From CAYLJV01 sp964554215 (GTDB taxonomy: Archaea; Hadarchaeota; Hadarchaeia; Hadarchaeales; JAGGTB01): DNA of 37,255 nucleotides. Positions 15,435 to 25,300 of this stretch are shown here, piece by piece. Both the position numbers and the translations under genes were made by a program. The DNA lies in contig CAZKND010000003.1 of NCBI GenBank assembly GCA_964554215.1, positions 1 through 37,255 on the forward strand. Reading direction: 5' to 3'. Position 1 is the first letter of the stretch; every line of letters starts with the position of its first letter. The notes beneath the pieces were generated by a model. That model was not told where the DNA came from, made no database searches, and was given only the letters and a program-made list of their open reading frames with translations.

Positions 15435-16943
15435 ATGAGTGAAAAGAAATATGTTGGTGCTATTGACCAGGGAACAACCAACACAAAGTTTATGATTTTC
15501 AATAAAGAGGGGAGGATGATTTCTCAATCACAAGAAAAACATAAACAAATCCATCCTAATCCCGGATGGGTAGAACATGACCCCATTGAAATTTGGAAAA
15601 ACACTCAAAAAGTAATGAAAGAAGCCACTGAAGAAATAAACCTTAAAAATTTAGATTCTATCGGCGTCACAAATCAAAGAGAAACTACAGTAATTTGGGA
15701 TCCAAAAACTGGAAAGCCTTTACACAACGCAATAGTTTGGCAGGACACCAGAACGAGAGAGATATGTGAAAATCTAAAAAAGAGTGGGTTGGATTCAGTT
15801 ATAAAAGAAAAAACCGGGCTCAGAGCCCACACTTATTTCTCTGGAACTAAGATAAAGTGGTTATTGGATAATCTTTCTGATAGTGAAAAAAAGATTGAAA
15901 ATAATAGACTCTATTTTGGGAATATTGACTCTTGGATTATCTGGAACCTTACTGGAGGTAAAGAAGGTGGAGTACACGTTACGGACTATACAAATGCTTC
16001 CCGAACGATGCTAATGGATATCGAATCGCTAGGTTGGGACGAAGAACTGCTAGATATTTTTGATATTCCTCTGAATATTCTTCCTGAAATTAGACCATCT
16101 TCTGACAAAAATACCTACGGGATTAGCACTAATGCTCCATCTAAAATTCGAGTACCCGTATGCGGAGATCTTGGTGACCAACAAGCCGCTCTATTTGGAC
16201 AAACCTGCTTTGAAAAAGGAGAAGCTAAAAACACTTACGGAACTGGTTGCTTTACACTATTTAACACGGGGAATGAAATTGCTAATTCCTCTGAGAATCT
16301 AATCACTACTCCGGCTTATAGTCTGAACGAGGGAAACTGTAAATATGCTTTAGAAGGTTCAGTGCCAGTTGCAGGAGCAGCAATTGAGTGGCTGATTAAT
16401 AATCTAGAAATTATAGATTCAGCCTCTGAAACAGAAGAGATAGCCAATTCAGTTAATGACAATGGTGGAGTATATTTCGTTCCTGCTTTTAGCGGTCTTT
16501 TTGCACCCCAATGGGATATGAGTGCTAGAGGTATGATAATAGGACTGACAGGGTCATCAAATAAACAACATATCGTTAGAGCTACATTGGAATCTATTGG
16601 ATTTCAAACAAATGACATGCTGGAAGCTATGAAAAAAAATACTGAAACAGATCTAGAAAAGTTAAAGGTAGATGGTGGCGTGGCTAAGAATGACTTCCTT
16701 TTACAATTCCAATCAAATATTTCAGGGAATAAAATTATGAGATCAGAAGTAAACGAAACTACAGCATTAGGTGCTGCATATGCAGCAGGTCTGGCTACTA
16801 ATTTTTGGGACGATATGAAAACACTGAAGAAAAATTGGAGATTGGATAAGGAATTTGAGCCTAATATCGAAGAGAAGAAAAGAAAAGATAAAATCAAAGA
16901 ATGGCGCAGAGCTGTGGAAAGATCACGAGGATGGCAAGAATAG
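15435..16943 (+). CDS. glpK: glycerol kinase
   Basis: GlpK phosphorylates glycerol to sn-glycerol-3-phosphate with ATP. The 502-residue length and the FGGY-kinase signatures are standard: phosphate loop DQGTTNTKF (11-19), the HPNPGWVEHDP segment, NQRETTVIWD and WQDTRT for glycerol binding, GDLGDQQAALFGQ, and DGGVAKNDFLLQFQ for the second ATP-binding region. It is divergent from the glpA-like operon, and together they make a complete route from glycerol to DHAP. No glycerol facilitator gene is seen; glycerol diffuses across membranes and is abundant in hypersaline habitats as an algal osmolyte. Confidence 0.95.
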   Translation: MSEKKYVGAIDQGTTNTKFMIFNKEGRMISQSQEKHKQIHPNPGWVEHDPIEIWKNTQKVMKEATEEINLKNLDSIGVTNQRETTVIWDPKTGKPLHNAIVWQDTRTREICENLKKSGLDSVIKEKTGLRAHTYFSGTKIKWLLDNLSDSEKKIENNRLYFGNIDSWIIWNLTGGKEGGVHVTDYTNASRTMLMDIESLGWDEELLDIFDIPLNILPEIRPSSDKNTYGISTNAPSKIRVPVCGDLGDQQAALFGQTCFEKGEAKNTYGTGCFTLFNTGNEIANSSENLITTPAYSLNEGNCKYALEGSVPVAGAAIEWLINNLEIIDSASETEEIANSVNDNGGVYFVPAFSGLFAPQWDMSARGMIIGLTGSSNKQHIVRATLESIGFQTNDMLEAMKKNTETDLEKLKVDGGVAKNDFLLQFQSNISGNKIMRSEVNETTALGAAYAAGLATNFWDDMKTLKKNWRLDKEFEPNIEEKKRKDKIKEWRRAVERSRGWQE

Positions 16944-16954
16944 ATAACCAATCA

Positions 16955-17221
16955 CTAGAAGAAAATAGAATATGCTAATATCATGGCAAAGCTAATCAAA
17001 AGAATTGTGGAAATTCCAAATATCATAGTAATTTTCTTAGAATTATCTTCATAGGCTCCAACAGTTGCATTTCCGGCTGCGCCTGCACCTATGAGTGAAA
17101 GTATCATGACAGTAAATGGAACTGAAATCTCTGGTGATACTATATTTAAAAGCCACAACACAGAGATAACTAATACAACAAATAAAATAATAGCGGCTGA
17201 AATACCTTTTTTCTTGTTCAT
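16955..17221 (-). CDS. small three-span membrane protein, unknown
   Basis: From the ATG at 17221 the product has 88 residues with three hydrophobic segments (about 7-27, 33-53 and 64-86) and a short polar loop (YEDNSKK) between the second and third. The frame can begin at 17242, but an AAATTATTTA box at about 17246-17256 would lie too close to that start and at the right distance (about 25-35 bases) for a leaderless message from 17221. The basic NKKK at the N-terminus fits an inside-facing start. I do not recognise the family. It converges with glpK. Confidence 0.55.
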   Translation of the reverse strand: MNKKKGISAAIILFVVLVISVLWLLNIVSPEISVPFTVMILSLIGAGAAGNATVGAYEDNSKKITMIFGISTILLISFAMILAYSIFF

Positions 17222-17440
17222 ATATCTTAATTCATTGAACATAACTAAATAATTTATTCCCGAAATGTGGCAAATCGCTAACTGGAAAGGACGAAAAAAT
17301 ATTTCATCATCGCCGATTATTTTCCAGATTTAAACAAACGAAACCCAGTCAAGATTTATAATTTTCTAGAAATGTAGTCAAATATTTCTAAAGTTGTTAA
17401 AATAGTATGATAAACATTCAGAAAAGAAGAGGTAGCTTGA

Positions 17441-19891
17441 ATGGAATGTCCAAAATGTAGTGGCAAGATAAGGTCTAACAAAGTGGGAAATGGAAGATGG
17501 CTTTTGTCATGTTCAAAATGTGAAATTTGCTTTGCACCTGATAATGAGAGCCTAACTCTAGAAGAATCTCACCAAAGATTGAATGAACTATATGAAAAGG
17601 GCGTCCTAGCAAACAATGGAAAAACCTGGATAAGAAAACATGGGCTCGGAAAAAAACTAAAAGCACTCGATTCTGGAATTGGTGAAAACATTCCGTGGGA
17701 AGATCTCCCTTCAGAAGCCAAGTCAATAGTCAGAGGAAAAGATGAAGTAGCTAAATATAAAAAAATGGAAGAAACCTCTCCTGAAACAGGTTCAAAAACT
17801 AGAAATATAAGTCTTAATGAAAAACTCAAATCTAGCCTAAAAAAGAACGAAATAACCTCCCTTTTCAAGTTTCAAGAAGAGGCCATAGAAAAAATCCGTG
17901 CAGGTAAAGATGTTATAATCTCTGCTCCTACCGCAACGGGGAAAACAGAAGCATTTATCCTCCCTATTCTCCAAGATATCTTAGAAGAGTCAAATCGAAA
18001 TCAAAAAATTAAAGCTCTTCTCATTTATCCAACCAAAACTCTGAGTAGAGACCAATTGAAAAAATTGAGAAACCTGACAAGTGATATCAAAATTGAAATA
18101 GATGTATATGACGGAGATACCGATCACTCAAAACGGAAAAAAATAGAGAAAGACCCTCCTGAGATACTAATAACAAATTTTGATATGATACATTACCATC
18201 TCAGTAGAAACACTAACTTTTCAAATCTTGTGAAAACCACTGAATATATTGTAATTGATGAAACGCATCAATACACCGGACTATTCGGATCAAACGTTCG
18301 ATTCATTATTGAAAGAATGAGAAGAGCTTCTGAAAATGAGCTCCAAATAATCGGAGCCAGCGCAACAATAAGGAATCCGAAAGAGTTCGGAGAGAAACTC
18401 TTTGGTACAAAAGTAGATGAGATAACCTGCACAGAAGGAAGGCATGGCCCCATCCACTTCTTCATGTCCTATCCGAAAGAACGTTCTGCCAAAACAATGC
18501 TAGTAGATATTTTGAAAAAGATTACGAGAAACGGAAAAAAATCCATACTTTTTGGCAACTCCCACAAAGGAGTTGAAGCAATGAAAATGATAGCTGAAGA
18601 CAGACATGGAATCGATATTGAAGTCCACAGATCTGGATTATCTCACGAACACAGGAGGGAAGTCGTAAAAAATCTAAGAAAGGATAAATTAAAATCCGTA
18701 GTTTCGACACCCACATTAGAGCTAGGAATAGATATAGGTAACTTAGATGCTATCATTTCTATGATTGTAGGAATAACTCAATTCAAGCAGAGGATCGGTA
18801 GGGTAGCAAGGAGAGGTCAAGAAGGATTGGCAGTATTAGGCCTTCGAAATGATGACCCTATTAGTTCTTATTATAGTAGCCACCCAGAAGACTATTTTAA
18901 GGATATTGATCCTGCTTATTGCGAACCTAAAAATCCGGTGGTAGCTAAACATCAGTTGATTAGTGCTGCGATGGACAAACCGATAACTCACAATGAGTTT
19001 TCTCAATTTGATGAAATACTAGAAAATTTGAAAAATGAAGGGTTACTGGAGGAAAAAAACAACTATTTAACAACTACAAAAAAAGGCAGAAAAAAAATAC
19101 AGAACTATTCAATAAGAGGAATCGGAGAAACAATCCAAATAGTAAATGACGGCAAGAATATTGGCACGAGACAAATGCCTATAGCTTTAAGAGAACTTCA
19201 CCCAGGAGCAGTTTATCTCCATGGTGGCGAAAAATACAGAAGCACATCTTTCTGGCTAGGGGAAGAATCCGGGAAAGCCGAGGTTGAAAAATTAAATCAA
19301 GATTATAAAAAGCGTACAGAGCCCAGTATTAATTCTACTCCAGAGATAGTTGATGTAATAGATAAGAAAAGGGTTCATAATATAGAAATAAAGTATTGTA
19401 ACCTTAAAATAACCGAGATGGTAGACGGTTACTACACTATAGATATATTCAAAAATGAAGTAACTGAAGAAAATCGATTAGAGGAACCATTAGAATACTC
19501 TTTCAACACTTTGGGGTTAGTATTCAAAGCTCCTACCCCACATCTAGATAACGGAAGCAGAGAAACACAAAATGAGAAACTTACCGGAACATTTCATGCA
19601 GTTGAACATTCTATAATCGAATCCAGTGACATGATTACTGGAGGTGGAAGTGACGAAATGGGGGGAATAGCAATGGGAAGTTCCGGTATAATTTTTGCAT
19701 ATGACGGGGCTAAAGGGGGTTCAGGAATTTCCCACCTACTCTACAAGAGATTTGAAAAAGGAATAGATAGAGCACATACTATTTTAAAAGAGTGTAATTG
19801 TGATAATGTTGCAGGATGTCCAAATTGTACATTTTCTTACAGTTGCGGAAATAATAACGATCCNNNNNNNNNNGAATTCAAATTATTCTAG
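17441..19891 (+). CDS. MrfA-like superfamily 2 helicase with DUF1998 zinc domain, 3' end interrupted by gap
   Basis: The protein begins with a zinc ribbon (C3, C6, C24, C27/C30), then carries two RecA-like domains: P-loop APTATGKT (162-169), YPTKT, DETH (273-276), SAT (307-309), TPTLELGIDIG and QRIGRVARRG. The C-terminal DUF1998 region ends with C785-x-C787-x5-C793-x2-C796, the four-cysteine pattern of MrfA/Hrq1-type helicases; bacterial MrfA acts in mitomycin C lesion repair. Unlike most relatives it has an N-terminal zinc ribbon. A 10-N gap replaces the last codons after NNNDP; the stop at 19889-19891 is in frame only if the gap length is right, so the last residues are unreliable. An archaeal DNA-repair helicase is the best reading. 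Confidence 0.88.
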   Translation: MECPKCSGKIRSNKVGNGRWLLSCSKCEICFAPDNESLTLEESHQRLNELYEKGVLANNGKTWIRKHGLGKKLKALDSGIGENIPWEDLPSEAKSIVRGKDEVAKYKKMEETSPETGSKTRNISLNEKLKSSLKKNEITSLFKFQEEAIEKIRAGKDVIISAPTATGKTEAFILPILQDILEESNRNQKIKALLIYPTKTLSRDQLKKLRNLTSDIKIEIDVYDGDTDHSKRKKIEKDPPEILITNFDMIHYHLSRNTNFSNLVKTTEYIVIDETHQYTGLFGSNVRFIIERMRRASENELQIIGASATIRNPKEFGEKLFGTKVDEITCTEGRHGPIHFFMSYPKERSAKTMLVDILKKITRNGKKSILFGNSHKGVEAMKMIAEDRHGIDIEVHRSGLSHEHRREVVKNLRKDKLKSVVSTPTLELGIDIGNLDAIISMIVGITQFKQRIGRVARRGQEGLAVLGLRNDDPISSYYSSHPEDYFKDIDPAYCEPKNPVVAKHQLISAAMDKPITHNEFSQFDEILENLKNEGLLEEKNNYLTTTKKGRKKIQNYSIRGIGETIQIVNDGKNIGTRQMPIALRELHPGAVYLHGGEKYRSTSFWLGEESGKAEVEKLNQDYKKRTEPSINSTPEIVDVIDKKRVHNIEIKYCNLKITEMVDGYYTIDIFKNEVTEENRLEEPLEYSFNTLGLVFKAPTPHLDNGSRETQNEKLTGTFHAVEHSIIESSDMITGGGSDEMGGIAMGSSGIIFAYDGAKGGSGISHLLYKRFEKGIDRAHTILKECNCDNVAGCPNCTFSYSCGNNNDXXXXEFKLF
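19864..19873. other. 10-N assembly gap in helicase gene
   Basis: Ten Ns interrupt the codons just after the zinc-binding cysteines. The flanks do not repeat each other, so some bases are truly missing or the join is approximate. Frame +3 after the gap reads IQIILE then stop, a more typical helical C-terminus than EFKLF. Confidence 0.95.
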
Positions 19892-19899
19892 AATAAAGA

Positions 19900-20181
19900 T
19901 TATTTACCATACTTATCTTTTATTTTTGAATCTATTAGACTGGCTATATCCTTCTTAGATATCAAAACATAAGGAGCATCCTCTAAATCAGCTAAATCAG
20001 CTGGTTTCTGATCTTCTGTAATCAGAATAAAATCATTTTCCATAGCGTACTTCACTACTTCCTTATCAGGTGCTCCTTCAATCTCTTCATCTCTAACACT
20101 GGAAACTTCCCAGCCTAAAAATTCAAAATAATCCTGTAATCCAGTATACATCTCATCTAGCAGTATCTTCAATTTGAACAC
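19900..20181 (-). CDS. DUF5615 PIN-like protein
   Basis: The 93-residue product matches the DUF5615 PIN-like family: KILLDEMYTGL at the start (acidic D9 of the putative active site), GWEVSSVRDEE, APDKEVVKYAMENDFILITEDQ with further acidic residues, and a short C-terminal strand/helix. PIN-like folds are often ribonucleases, and DUF5615 proteins frequently pair with a DUF433 antitoxin. No such partner is present; the 95 bases upstream hold no gene. The start is GTG at 20181, but TTG at 20172 gives the more typical MKILLDE beginning. It converges with the helicase. Toxin activity is not supported by context. Confidence 0.7.
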   Translation of the reverse strand: MFKLKILLDEMYTGLQDYFEFLGWEVSSVRDEEIEGAPDKEVVKYAMENDFILITEDQKPADLADLEDAPYVLISKKDIASLIDSKIKDKYGK

Positions 20182-20275
20182 TCACTGAATAAAATGAGAA
20201 ATTTACAACATATAAAATTAGCTTAACTATCAACTATTTCTCCAATATTAATATCCAAATATTACTTTTAGAGAG

Positions 20276-21139
20276 TTAAACAACTAAAGAATGCATAACT
20301 ATACCCGCAAAAATTGGAATAAGAAGGTTATCACTTGCCTTCAAATCAAAAGATTCCAAAATAACGGCACTAATTGCAGCAAAAAATCCTACTGAGAATG
20401 AAATGGACAAGAGAGAAAGTGAAGCAAAACTGACAGTAAACATAGCAAGAGATCCCTCCAATGACTTATCGGGATTATGTCTAAATTTATGTTTTCCAAA
20501 CTTTTTGCCAACCACGGCTGCAGCCGGATCACCTAAGGATAAAATTAAAGCTGAACCGATTGCATATTTGAGAGGTAAAAATAGTATCACTAGTAACATT
20601 CCTGCCGTATAGGAAAAACTAGCTACGTAACCTCTCTTCTCATACTCCTTTACAGGTTTGTTCAAGACTTTTTTAACATATAAAGTCACATTGCCAGTAG
20701 CATCGGATTTTCTCACATATTCGGCCATTAAAAGTAGCATGAATGAGAGGCATAGAAAGAGAAAAGCAATATTAGCACTTACAAAAAGTACACCTGACAC
20801 TATCAAACCATAAACTGCATGGTAAAAAGATCTATATTGCTGCTTAGACATTTTTTCCGAAAAATAATCTCCTAAGAATATCAGAACTAACCCTACCCCA
20901 ATAGGAGCAATCAAAACCAAGAAATCTATTTCCTCAAACAGAATAGTTAATCCCTCTTCCATCTGAATAATAATCGAAAAAACACCGAACAGCGAAGCTA
21001 CAAAGACCTTTCCCGTATGTTCTTTAATAAAATCAATTTTTTTCCTTAAGATATGAACAAATAGGACTGATAATATTCCGTAAAGAACAAGCACCGCTCC
21101 AAGTTCTAGTATTGCTACTGGGATTTCAATTCCGTACAT
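20276..21139 (-). CDS. dolichol kinase/CTP-transferase-like membrane protein, copy A
   Basis: This 287-residue multi-span membrane protein belongs to the family of dolichol kinase (SEC59), phytol kinase and CTP-dependent diacylglycerol kinase. The signature lies in SLGDPAAAVVGKKFGKHKF followed by NPDKSLEGSLAMF (about residues 205-240), the CTP-binding region. It probably phosphorylates or activates a polyprenol or isoprenoid alcohol, in line with archaeal dolichol or lipid salvage. The ATG is at 21139; a TTG lies just before it. It is a tandem copy of the next gene upstream, which has its own similar promoter. Its N-terminal third is more divergent than the core. Confidence 0.82.
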   Translation of the reverse strand: MYGIEIPVAILELGAVLVLYGILSVLFVHILRKKIDFIKEHTGKVFVASLFGVFSIIIQMEEGLTILFEEIDFLVLIAPIGVGLVLIFLGDYFSEKMSKQQYRSFYHAVYGLIVSGVLFVSANIAFLFLCLSFMLLLMAEYVRKSDATGNVTLYVKKVLNKPVKEYEKRGYVASFSYTAGMLLVILFLPLKYAIGSALILSLGDPAAAVVGKKFGKHKFRHNPDKSLEGSLAMFTVSFASLSLLSISFSVGFFAAISAVILESFDLKASDNLLIPIFAGIVMHSLVV

Positions 21140-21279
21140 CAACCCTAAACGTATTCTCTACACTTTAGTAATTTTCCCTAAGAGACCACTTTATTTTAGT
21201 AAGAAATCCCATCTCAATCCTAAAAACTTGTAACCCCTTTAGAAACGTAAGTTTAAATCAATCCATAACTCTTTGAAAT

Positions 21280-22179
21280 TCAAACAGCTAAAAAACGCAT
21301 AACTATACCTGCAACAATAGGAATTAGAAGGTTATCACCTGACTTCAAATCAAAGGACTCTAAAATAACTGCACTCAAAGAAGCAAAAAGAGCCACTATT
21401 AAAGAGATATATGAGAAATATAGAGACAGAACGTAAAGTGAAGCAAAGCTAACTATAAACATAGCCAATGACCCCTCCAAAGATTTATCAGGATTATGTC
21501 TAAACCCATGTTTTCCATATTTCTTTCCAATAAGAGCCGCTGAAGGATCACCGAAAGAGAGTATTAGTCCAGAACCCAAAACTATTCCTTTTGGCAAAAA
21601 AAGTATTACAAACAGCATGCCGCAAATAAATGAAAACCCAGCAACATATCTTTTTTTCTCATGACCCCTAATCGGCTTATTCAAAATTTTCTTTAAGTAC
21701 GCCGTGACCCTATTCTCATCATTCGACAATCTCAGATACTCAACTATCAAAAATAACATCAAAGAAATCGATAGAAAAATAAATCCTATATCAGGAGATA
21801 TGATGACTACGCCAATTAACATCATCCCATACAAAGCATGGTAAAAAGATCGATACTGCTGTTCAGACATCTTTTCCGAGAAATAATCTCCCAAAAAGAC
21901 AAGGGTTAATCCTACAAAAATTGGTATTAAAAGGTATATAAGGCCAGCTTGATTTATTAGCATGCTCATCGCCTTACCAAAGTGAGAATACCAACTTCTA
22001 AAATCAAAACCATACAGGCTTGCCGAAAAAACAAAACTCAGTATCAACGCTAAAAGAAAGGAAATACCTAAATCATCAACTTTCTCCCCTAATAGATATA
22101 AGAAAGCTACAGTTAGGATTCCAAATAGAATAAAAACGCCTGAAACTTCCAATATCTGTATTGGAATTTCTACTAACAT
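21280..22179 (-). CDS. dolichol kinase/CTP-transferase-like membrane protein, copy B
   Basis: The 299-residue paralogue of the downstream gene shares LGDYFSEKMS-QQYRSFYHA-YG, FGDPSAALIGKKYGKHGFRHNPDKSLEGSLAMF and a DNLLIPI-AGIVMR end. It carries about ten extra residues in the N-terminal span region, so the two copies may have different substrates. Both have the sequence (T)AGGTTGATG around the start, and the upstream bases, including a GGGAAAA-TACTAA stretch, are clearly related, so the promoter was duplicated with the gene. The predicted location is the cytoplasmic membrane. Which copy is the dolichol kinase is not decidable here. Confidence 0.82.
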   Translation of the reverse strand: MLVEIPIQILEVSGVFILFGILTVAFLYLLGEKVDDLGISFLLALILSFVFSASLYGFDFRSWYSHFGKAMSMLINQAGLIYLLIPIFVGLTLVFLGDYFSEKMSEQQYRSFYHALYGMMLIGVVIISPDIGFIFLSISLMLFLIVEYLRLSNDENRVTAYLKKILNKPIRGHEKKRYVAGFSFICGMLFVILFLPKGIVLGSGLILSFGDPSAALIGKKYGKHGFRHNPDKSLEGSLAMFIVSFASLYVLSLYFSYISLIVALFASLSAVILESFDLKSGDNLLIPIVAGIVMRFLAV

Positions 22180-22346
22180 CAACCTAACATCTCACTTATG
22201 CCTTAGTAGTTTTTCCCAAGGAGAAACACTATCAACAAACATGGAAATTAATTACTGGTGTACCTAAGGTCTCCAAAAACTAATGAAGCCAAAAAAATTA
22301 TAGGATCTTGAAGGCTTAGTCGAATAAAAAACTAAACTTCAATTAT

Positions 22347-25300
22347 CTAAGCTCTTTTTAAAGTAACTATAAACTCTGCGCCGCCTAATTCTGAATCTCC
22401 AACTTCCACTTCCCCCCCATAATTCTCAGCTATCTCCTTCACCAAAAAGGTCCCAATACCTGAACCCGAGTGTTCACCCTTTACATAACCCTTTTCAAAA
22501 ATATCGGGCTTGACGTCCTCTGACACTCCTTCTCCATCATCCTCAAAGACAATCTTACAGTCCTCCCCCTTAATAGAAGAAGTTATCTTGACCTTATCCG
22601 CTTCTGCATGTTGAATTACATTTTCCATCAGGTTCAAGAATAAATCTTTAAGCAAACCACCACCCTTAACTTGTAAATCTTCCAAATCCTTTTCTACAGT
22701 TATTCCTTCTGAAGAAATTTCAGGTTCTTTCTCTTTCAATACCCTCTCGATTACATTCTTAATATTAATCCTACCTACTCTCTCTTCTTCAATCCTTCTT
22801 AGAGTCCTGACTTTTTTTATCAAATCAAGCCCAGATTTACACGAATTTGCACCCATATCAAAATAGTCCTGGGCATCTTCAGACAAATCAATTTCTTTCT
22901 CCAATAAAACTAATGAATTATTAATTAATTGTAACTTATTCTTTAAATCGTGTCTCAACAAAGAATGAAGAAATTCTTCTCTCTCCTCCCTTTCTTTCCG
23001 CTCTGTAATATCCTTTGCATTGCACTGCATCTCAACAACTTCGCCCGATTTCTTTATAGGCCTTCCTTTTACCCTAATCCAATGAAATTTGCCCTTATGA
23101 TCAATACATCTCAAAGTTTTCTCAACTTCCTCACCATCACTGACACTCTCTATTAATTCCTTGTATTCCTTCTCATCTTCTTCAGGAGATAATTTCAAGA
23201 GATTTTTTCCTCCCAATTCACCACTGTCAAAACCCAAAACATCCTGCGCTTTTCTATTAACATTTAGAATAGATCCGTTAAGGTCCGTAGAAAGGATAAG
23301 TTCATTTGCACCATCAAATAATTCTTTATACTTATCCTTCGTCTTCCTCAAACTATTTTCCAACTTTTTATAGTCCGTGATATCCTTTGAAATGACAGAT
23401 ACATTCAATACTTCTCCGGTCGCAGCGTCCGTTATAGGACTAAAAGTTCGGAGATACCACCTATCAGTATCCTCATTTTTATGCTCTTGCTTGAAGGACT
23501 GGCCCGTCTCGAAAACGCTATCTATTTTTTCCTCAAACTTTTCTGTTTCTTTTTCGGAATGATACTCTCCAAACTCACTGCCAATAACCTCTTTCTTTCT
23601 ACCTTCACCTAATCGAGATAACAACTCTTTATTAACTAAAACATATTTACAGTCCTCATCCACCATGTAAATAGAATCTTCAGAGCCTTGCATTATAGCT
23701 CGTAATTGAGACTCTCTCTTCGATAATTTTTGTCTAGCTCTCCAACTATTCGTCACATCTCGAATTATTGCGACTACACCTTCAATCTCACCGCCTTCTC
23801 TAATAGGTTTGCTGTAAACCTCAGAACGTCTCATTTCCCCGTTCTGCGTCTCATACTCTATCATGTAAGGATCTACTTTTTCCCCATTCATCCTCTTCTC
23901 AAGATTAATCCTCAATTTTTCCAAACTTTCTTCAGTAGGGGCTTCTAAATTCGTAAATTCAGATCCAATCAATTCAGTCCTGTCAAAACCTAAAATACTC
24001 TCTGCCGCATCATTAACCGCCTCTATATTACCATTTTCGTCTACCAAAAAAGCCGCATCTGGATCTGCTTCAAATAACCTTCTAAACTTCTCTTGAGCAC
24101 TCTTTCTTCCCGAAACATCCCTAACAATGGATATGAGCCTCTTCTCCCCCTCCACCTCATAAACATTTAGACTCACTTCCGCCTCAAAACGAGTGCCATC
24201 CATTTTTTCATGGACCCAATCAAAAAATTGAGGTCCTTTATCATAAGCTGCATTTATCATCTCCTGAGCTTTAACCTTAGAACTTTTTCCATCAGGCTGA
24301 TTAGTGGGAGAAAATTTCCATGGTTTTTCCCCAATAAAATCCTCTCTATCACATTCAAAAAGGTCAAGAGTTTTTTGATTACAATCAAGAAATTCCTCCT
24401 CATCCATCATTATAATAGAATCGTTTGCAGATTCAAAAATAGTCTTATACCTAGTTTCACTCTTCTTTAATTCCCTCTCCACCCATTTTAACTGACTCAC
24501 GTCTCTACCTGTGATTATAACCTTTGCCACCTCTCCCTCCTCATCCGCAAGTTTAGATGCCTTAAAACTAATCGGAACCTCTTCTCCATCCTTAGCGGTC
24601 ACATCCACCACTATAGGAGACCGAGACCCTCCTTCCACCATAGCTTCAAGGGACTCCAAACCCCTTTCCAGATCATGCTCATCTTTAATCCATTTTCTAG
24701 CTAAATCTCTCGTTTTCTTTCCTACTACCTGTTCCTCTTCATAACCTAATATTTCTTCAAACGCAGGGTTGACAGTCTCCACAACACCATCATTTCCCTG
24801 AATAATAACAATGTCCTCCATGGACTCCAAGACTTGGTCCGCAAGCAGTTCGGCTCTTTTTCTCTCAGTAACGTCCTTAATCACCTCAACTACACCTTCT
24901 AAACCATCTCCATCGAATAGAGGGTTACTACTAACTAACCAAATTTTTCCACCACTAGTCACAATTTTAGATTCTTCTGGTTCCTCAGTTTCTAAGGTCA
25001 TTTCAACTGGACAATTATCGCAAGGGGCATCTATATTCCTCAAAACTTCGTAACATTTTTCATCCTTCAAATCTCCTCCTTCGCTATCACTGAACTCCGC
25101 AGCTCTCTCATCAGCCCAAACTACATTATGATCTAAATCCTGATGAACTATCATTTCGGAGGTATTATTCAAAACCAATCTTTTTTCTTCCTCTGACTTT
25201 TGGAGAGACATATGATCTCTATAATGTCTAACCTCATCTATGATGGCATCAGCAAGAACACCATATTGAGAGGTCGGGTCTCTCTTTTTTTGCAAGTATC

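Larger units (their letters stand above)
20276..22250 (-). repeat. tandem gene duplication including promoters
   Basis: Two neighbouring units, each with a related promoter and a dolichol-kinase-like gene, lie head to tail. Similarity is strongest in the last two thirds of the proteins and continues into the 5' non-coding bases (21143-21195 and 22183-22230). Confidence 0.7.

Noticed and set aside
17441..20181. DUF1998 helicase plus PIN-like protein as a DISARM-like or other defence system
   Set aside because: There is no methyltransferase, DrmB/DrmC or phospholipase-D gene, the helicase has the MrfA/Hrq1 cysteine pattern, and the two genes are convergent rather than in one operon.
19900..20275. 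DUF5615 gene as part of a toxin-antitoxin pair
   Set aside because: No DUF433 or other antitoxin-like gene lies upstream or downstream; the neighbours are a convergent helicase and a membrane kinase-like gene.
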